6,326 nt of DNA from Verrucomicrobiota bacterium. GTDB taxonomy: Bacteria; Verrucomicrobiota; Verrucomicrobiia; Chthoniobacterales; UBA10450. A program made the position numbers and the translations under genes. The stretch spans positions 1 through 6,326 of the forward strand of contig QHOD01000118.1 in the NCBI GenBank assembly GCA_003218615.1, given 5' to 3'. Within the stretch, counting starts at the first letter, position 1; every line of letters starts with the position of its first letter. Of this stretch, positions 1 through 3,332 are shown piece by piece. The notes under the pieces are model-generated. The model was not told where the DNA came from, made no database searches, and saw only the letters and a list, made by a program, of their open reading frames with translations.

Positions 1-1
1 C

Positions 2-394
2 ACCGAGTTTGTGGTGCGCTTTATGAAAGATCGTCCCGCCTATCCGGCAATCTGCCTGACCGGTGACGGTGGACTTCTCACCGCGGCGGGGAACGATTAC
101 GGATTCGACGAAATCTTCGCGCGCCAGGTAGCGGCATTTGGGCTGCCGGGTGACGTGCTCATTTGCCTGACCACTTCCGGCAAGTCACGAAATGTGAAGC
201 GTGCGCTGGAAGAAGCGAAGGCGCGTAAGCTCAAAACCATCGCATTTCTCGGACGTGACGGCGGATCGACCATTGGTCTTGCCGATGTCGATCTTTTGGT
301 CGCAAGCGATTCCACCGCCCGAATCCAGGAAGCGCACAAGCTTCTTCTCCACGTTCTGTGCGAAACGATTGAGTCGCGCCTCGCGCAAAAATAG
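2..394 (+). CDS. gmhA: Phosphoheptose isomerase GmhA (SIS domain), 5'-truncated by window edge
   Basis: GmhA converts D-sedoheptulose 7-phosphate to D-glycero-D-manno-heptose 7-phosphate, the first step of ADP-heptose synthesis for the lipopolysaccharide inner core; it is a cytoplasmic, zinc-dependent homotetramer. The visible 130 residues align with a constant offset of about 63 to E. coli GmhA as I recall it. Visible Glu2 (in TEFVVRF) matches zinc ligand Glu65, and Gln109 and His117 (in RIQEAHKLLLH) match Gln172 and His180. The fourth ligand, His61, and the rest of the N-terminal helices lie left of the window. Other family hallmarks are GNDYGFDEIFARQV (residues 30-43), the phosphosugar loop TTSGKSRNV (57-65) and GRDGG (84-88). 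The protein ends with TAG at 392-394, near the usual length of about 193 residues. The GTG at 11-13 lies inside conserved sequence and is not the real start. The gene converges on the minus-strand rhomboid-like gene with an 18-bp gap. Confidence 0.93.
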   Translation, partial: TEFVVRFMKDRPAYPAICLTGDGGLLTAAGNDYGFDEIFARQVAAFGLPGDVLICLTTSGKSRNVKRALEEAKARKLKTIAFLGRDGGSTIGLADVDLLVASDSTARIQEAHKLLLHVLCETIESRLAQK

Positions 395-412
395 TTCGCG
401 AAGCTGTCCCAG

Positions 413-1258
413 TTACTCCGATTTTTTCAGGAGACGCTCGCGTTCGCGATTTAGCTGCCGGCGCTCGTTCGCCGTTAAACTGCCGATACCGAATTTGGAG
501 ATTTTATCGAGAATCGGATCGATCGAGGCATAAACATCATCGGGCTCCGCGGGACGGCGCATTTGCGTTCTCTGTAGAACGCGAATCTTAGGTTTGGGGC
601 CAAATCGTGCTTTCACGTTGCTCCACCAAGCGAGTTCTGGCCCTGCGCCGCGCAATTCAATGAACAGGAACGCGGCGCCGATGCTCGTCCAAACCACAAC
701 CAGATCGGTCCAGGCGTGGTAAGCGAGCAGTTGGAACGTGTAAACACCGGCGAGAATCAGCGCGATCCATTTCGCCATGATCCGAAGGAACAACTCAACT
801 CGCGGGTAGATGGTGGCGAAGGCGACAAAAATTCCAAAATGCAACGCGGGCGAACCGGCGAGCGCGGAGCGCTGCCAAAGTCCCCAAATCGTTAACACCG
901 CCGTGGGCGCGATCAACAGGACAAGGTAGAGCACAATATAAGCGCGCCGGCCAATGAAGCGTTCCACTTCGCGGCCAAACACGAACAACATATACATCTC
1001 GATCGCGAACCAGAGGAGGCCCGACGGAGCATGAACGAAGGCGTAGGTGAGAAGACGCCACACTTGGCCGCCATACCAGACTTCCGCACTATCAAATTGC
1101 AGAAACGCGACCACCGAACTGGCTCCGAAAGCAACCAGCACCGCCGTCAAAATCGCGACCGCGACATGCAATACTACCAGCATCGTCGTCACGTCGACGG
1201 GATAGCGGCCCATCCACGCAACCGGGCGATAATCATCGGAGGTCGTTACTCCGAACAT
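413..1258 (-). CDS. Rhomboid-fold membrane protein lacking the catalytic serine motif
   Basis: The gene encodes 281 residues starting at ATG (complement of 1256-1258), with no clear Shine-Dalgarno upstream. Hydrophobic segments lie near residues 24-44, 80-95, 106-127, 138-152, 157-180 and 184-200, giving the six-helix rhomboid layout. Recognisable rhomboid landmarks are WRLLTYAFVHAP (67-78, the approach to loop 1) and LFVFGREVERFIG (91-103). The C-terminal cytoplasmic tail is typical of this family, with ILDKISKFGIGSLTANERR (249-267); Pfam has, I believe, a domain of unknown function for this tail. The active-site signature GxSG is replaced by GSPA (135-138), so aligning on the following FG puts proline where the nucleophilic serine should be. 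The loop-1/TM2 His and Asn positions and the HxxGG motif of the last helix are also not conserved. I infer a membrane protein related to rhomboid proteases but proteolytically inactive, like iRhoms or derlins. Its function and partner are unknown, and its neighbours give no clue. Confidence 0.75.
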   Translation of the reverse strand: MFGVTTSDDYRPVAWMGRYPVDVTTMLVVLHVAVAILTAVLVAFGASSVVAFLQFDSAEVWYGGQVWRLLTYAFVHAPSGLLWFAIEMYMLFVFGREVERFIGRRAYIVLYLVLLIAPTAVLTIWGLWQRSALAGSPALHFGIFVAFATIYPRVELFLRIMAKWIALILAGVYTFQLLAYHAWTDLVVVWTSIGAAFLFIELRGAGPELAWWSNVKARFGPKPKIRVLQRTQMRRPAEPDDVYASIDPILDKISKFGIGSLTANERRQLNRERERLLKKSE

Positions 1259-1342
1259 GAATCAAATAAACAGCCAGCGTTCTGAACACGCAAGCCAAGT
1301 TCGCGCCGCGCGCGAGAAATTTCTTGGAGAAGCGGACTAAGC

Positions 1343-1362
1343 AGCGAAGTTACGCCTTCGCT
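1343..1362. promoter_or_regulatory. Perfect 7-bp hairpin in the divergent rhomboid-like/pckG intergenic region
   Basis: AGCGAAG (1343-1349), loop TTACGC, CTTCGCT (1356-1362) form a perfect inverted repeat ending 31 bases before the pckG ATG. It lies in the 135-bp gap (1259-1393) that must hold promoters for both divergent genes. It could be an operator, a 5'-UTR hairpin, or another copy of a dispersed palindromic repeat. No T-tract follows, so a terminator is unlikely. I see no convincing -35/-10 pair on either strand in this gap. Confidence 0.35.
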
Positions 1363-1393
1363 CAAATCGCAAGATCAATCAATTACCAACCCA

Positions 1394-3199
1394 ATGGAAA
1401 ATATCGCGCCCGCTATTTTACCGCCCGCTGGAATGGGTGGTGCGCAGCCGGCGAATCAAGCGGTGCTGGATTGGGTGCGTGAAGTCGGAACTCTGACAAA
1501 ACCGGAGAACATTTTTTGGTGCGACGGCTCGGAACGCGAAAGAGAATACCTTATCGATCAGGCTCGTCGGCAGGATGTATTGATCAAACTCAACGATAAA
1601 AAAGTTCCGCGCTCCTATTTGCATCGGTCAAACCCGAACGACGTCGCGCGCGTCGAACAGTTCACATTCATCTGCACACCGACAAAAGAAGAAGCCGGGC
1701 CGACGAACAATTGGTCTGAGCCGGCCGAAACCTATTCAAAACTTCACGGCTTGCTGAAGGACGCCATGCGCGGGCGAACCATGTTTGTTATTCCCTACAT
1801 TATGGGGCCGCCCGATTCGCCGCTGACCAAAGTCGGGTTCGAAATCACCGATTCCATTTACGTCGTGCTCAGCATGCGAATCATGACGCGCATGGGGGAG
1901 GTAGCGGTCAAGCGGCTCGGCAATGATCCAAAGGCGGAATGGAACCGCGGCGTGCACTCGTTGCTCGATGTCGATCCAAATCGTCGGCTTATCTGTCATT
2001 TCCCGCAGGACAACGCGGTCATTTCTGTCGGCTCCGGCTACGGTGGCAACGTTTTGCTCAGCAAAAAATGTCTCGCGTTGCGCATCGGTTCGTATCTCGC
2101 GTGCAAACAAGGCTGGATGGCGGAGCACATGCTGATTCTTGGCGTCGAATCGCCCGAAGGTCGCAAACATTACGTTGCGGCAGCGTTCCCGAGCGCATGC
2201 GGCAAAACGAATTTTGCCATGCTCATTCCGCCGAAACATTTCGCTGGCTGGAAAGTAACAACGGTGGGCGATGACATCGCCTGGATGCAAATTCGCGATG
2301 GCCGTTTGTATGCGGTTAATCCCGAGAATGGCTACTTCGGGGTCGTGCCCGGGACGAGTTACAAATCGAATCCAAACGCGATGAAATCAATCGCGCACGA
2401 TACGCTTTATACGAACGTGGCACTGACCGATGACGGCGATGTCTGGTGGGAAGGCAAAGATGGACCACCGCCAAAACACGCGATCGATTGGCGAGGCAAC
2501 GACTGGACGCCGAACTCAAAAGATAAAGCGGCTCACCCGAACAGCCGCTTTGCCACGCCAATGCGCAACAATCCGGTTCTCGATGGCGACGTTGAAAAAG
2601 GCGAAGGCGTCCCGATCAGCGCGATCATTTTCGGCGGACGCCGCAGCGACACGATGCCGCTCGTTTTTCAAGCTTTCGATTGGAACCACGGCGTCTATCT
2701 GGGCGCGACCATGGCCTCGGAAACAACTGCGGCTGCAACCGGCGCCGTCGGAAAGGTGCGGCGCGATCCGATGGCGATGTTGCCCTTTTGCGGATACAAC
2801 ATCGGCGATTATTTCCAGCACTGGCTCGACATAGGGCAACGCCTCACCAATCCGCCGCTCATATTCAACGTGAACTGGTTTCGCAAAGGCGTGAACGGAC
2901 AATTTCTTTGGCCGGGTTTCGGCGAAAACATGCGGGTGCTCAAATGGATCATCGATCGCTGCGAAGGAACCGGCGGCGCGGTTAAATCGCCCATCGGCTG
3001 GTTGCCCAGTCCGCACGATCTCGATCTTGATGAATTAGACGTGGAGCACAAATGCATCGTCGAGATTCTGGGAATCGACCACGAGGAATGGCAAAAAGAG
3101 ATCGCTGCGCACGAGAAATTTTTCGAGTCGCTCGGCGGCGTGGTTCCCGAGGAGTTGCAGAAACAACGCGAACAACTCGCCGCGCGGTTCCGTTCGTAA
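1394..3199 (+). CDS. pckG: Phosphoenolpyruvate carboxykinase (GTP)
   Basis: The enzyme catalyses oxaloacetate + GTP to phosphoenolpyruvate + CO2 + GDP, the entry step of gluconeogenesis, in the cytosol; it needs divalent metal (Mn/Mg). The 601 residues match the usual length of bacterial GTP-type enzymes. Motifs in order: VARVE (84-88, substrate Arg86); GRTMFVIPYIMGP (127-139); the SGYGGN substrate loop (214-219); metal ligands Lys225 and His245; the PEPCK-specific P-loop FPSACGKTN (265-273) with the reactive Cys269 and Lys271; the kinase-2 motif GDDIAWM (292-298) with metal ligand Asp294; NPENGYFGVVPGTS (309-322); the active-site arginine region GRRSD (415-419); the mobile lid around ASETTAAATG (441-450); and guanine-stacking Phe496, Phe504 and Phe509 in NWFRKG and FLWPGFGEN. 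These exclude the unrelated ATP-type PckA. The start is the ATG at 1394, which leaves a normal N-terminus although no Shine-Dalgarno is apparent. The stop codon (3197-3199) falls inside the left arm of the downstream repeat. No repeat insertions are seen inside this gene, unlike uvrA. Confidence 0.98.
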   Translation: MENIAPAILPPAGMGGAQPANQAVLDWVREVGTLTKPENIFWCDGSEREREYLIDQARRQDVLIKLNDKKVPRSYLHRSNPNDVARVEQFTFICTPTKEEAGPTNNWSEPAETYSKLHGLLKDAMRGRTMFVIPYIMGPPDSPLTKVGFEITDSIYVVLSMRIMTRMGEVAVKRLGNDPKAEWNRGVHSLLDVDPNRRLICHFPQDNAVISVGSGYGGNVLLSKKCLALRIGSYLACKQGWMAEHMLILGVESPEGRKHYVAAAFPSACGKTNFAMLIPPKHFAGWKVTTVGDDIAWMQIRDGRLYAVNPENGYFGVVPGTSYKSNPNAMKSIAHDTLYTNVALTDDGDVWWEGKDGPPPKHAIDWRGNDWTPNSKDKAAHPNSRFATPMRNNPVLDGDVEKGEGVPISAIIFGGRRSDTMPLVFQAFDWNHGVYLGATMASETTAAATGAVGKVRRDPMAMLPFCGYNIGDYFQHWLDIGQRLTNPPLIFNVNWFRKGVNGQFLWPGFGENMRVLKWIIDRCEGTGGAVKSPIGWLPSPHDLDLDELDVEHKCIVEILGIDHEEWQKEIAAHEKFFESLGGVVPEELQKQREQLAARFRS

Positions 3200-3296
3200 C
3201 ACAGGCTTCCAGCCTGTTCGGCGAGCAGCCTTCCAGGCTGCGTCTACCCAGCGGGCAAGATACCCGCCTGACCGACAGGCAGGATGCCTGTGTTAC
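3196..3296. repeat. 101-bp composite palindromic element with 11-bp terminal inverted repeats
   Basis: The ends are perfect inverted repeats: GTAACACAGGC (3196-3206) and GCCTGTGTTAC (3286-3296). Between and within them is a row of hairpins: ACAGGCT-tcc-AGCCTGT (3201-3217), GCAGCCT-tcc-AGGCTGC (3225-3241), GCGGG/CCCGC (3251-3267, seven-base loop) and ACAGGCA-gga-TGCCTGT (3275-3291). This fills most of the pckG-uvrA gap (3200-3332). The layout resembles REP/BIME-like or MITE-like dispersed elements, and I associate its words with Verrucomicrobiota genomes (recollection, not searched). The left end supplies the pckG stop codon. The hairpins could protect the 3' end of pckG mRNA or attenuate read-through into uvrA, but no T-tract makes it a classical terminator. 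There is no coding capacity of its own. Confidence 0.8.
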
Positions 3297-3318
3297 ATTT
3301 GCGAATCGCTTCACGTTC

Positions 3319-3323
3319 GGGAA
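3319..3323 (+). promoter_or_regulatory. Weak Shine-Dalgarno-like GGGAA supporting the GTG start of uvrA
   Basis: GGGAA lies nine bases before the GTG at 3333. The same frame also has a TTG at 3324-3326, directly abutting this sequence, so the spacing favours GTG. The reading frame remains open upstream through the palindromic element and offers no ATG near the conserved N-terminus. Confidence 0.3.
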
Positions 3324-3332
3324 TTGTCTCCA

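Noticed and set aside
395..412. Bidirectional terminator between gmhA and the rhomboid-like gene
   Set aside because: Only TTCGCGAA and other very short inverted repeats are present, with no stable stem and T-tract.
1736..2290. Antisense open frame of 184 codons inside pckG
   Set aside because: It lies wholly within the conserved pckG coding region and has no recognisable domains. A shadow frame.
1394..3199. ATP-dependent PEP carboxykinase (pckA)
   Set aside because: The P-loop is FPSACGKTN with the GTP-class cysteine, and the guanine-stacking phenylalanines are present. The ATP class has different motifs.
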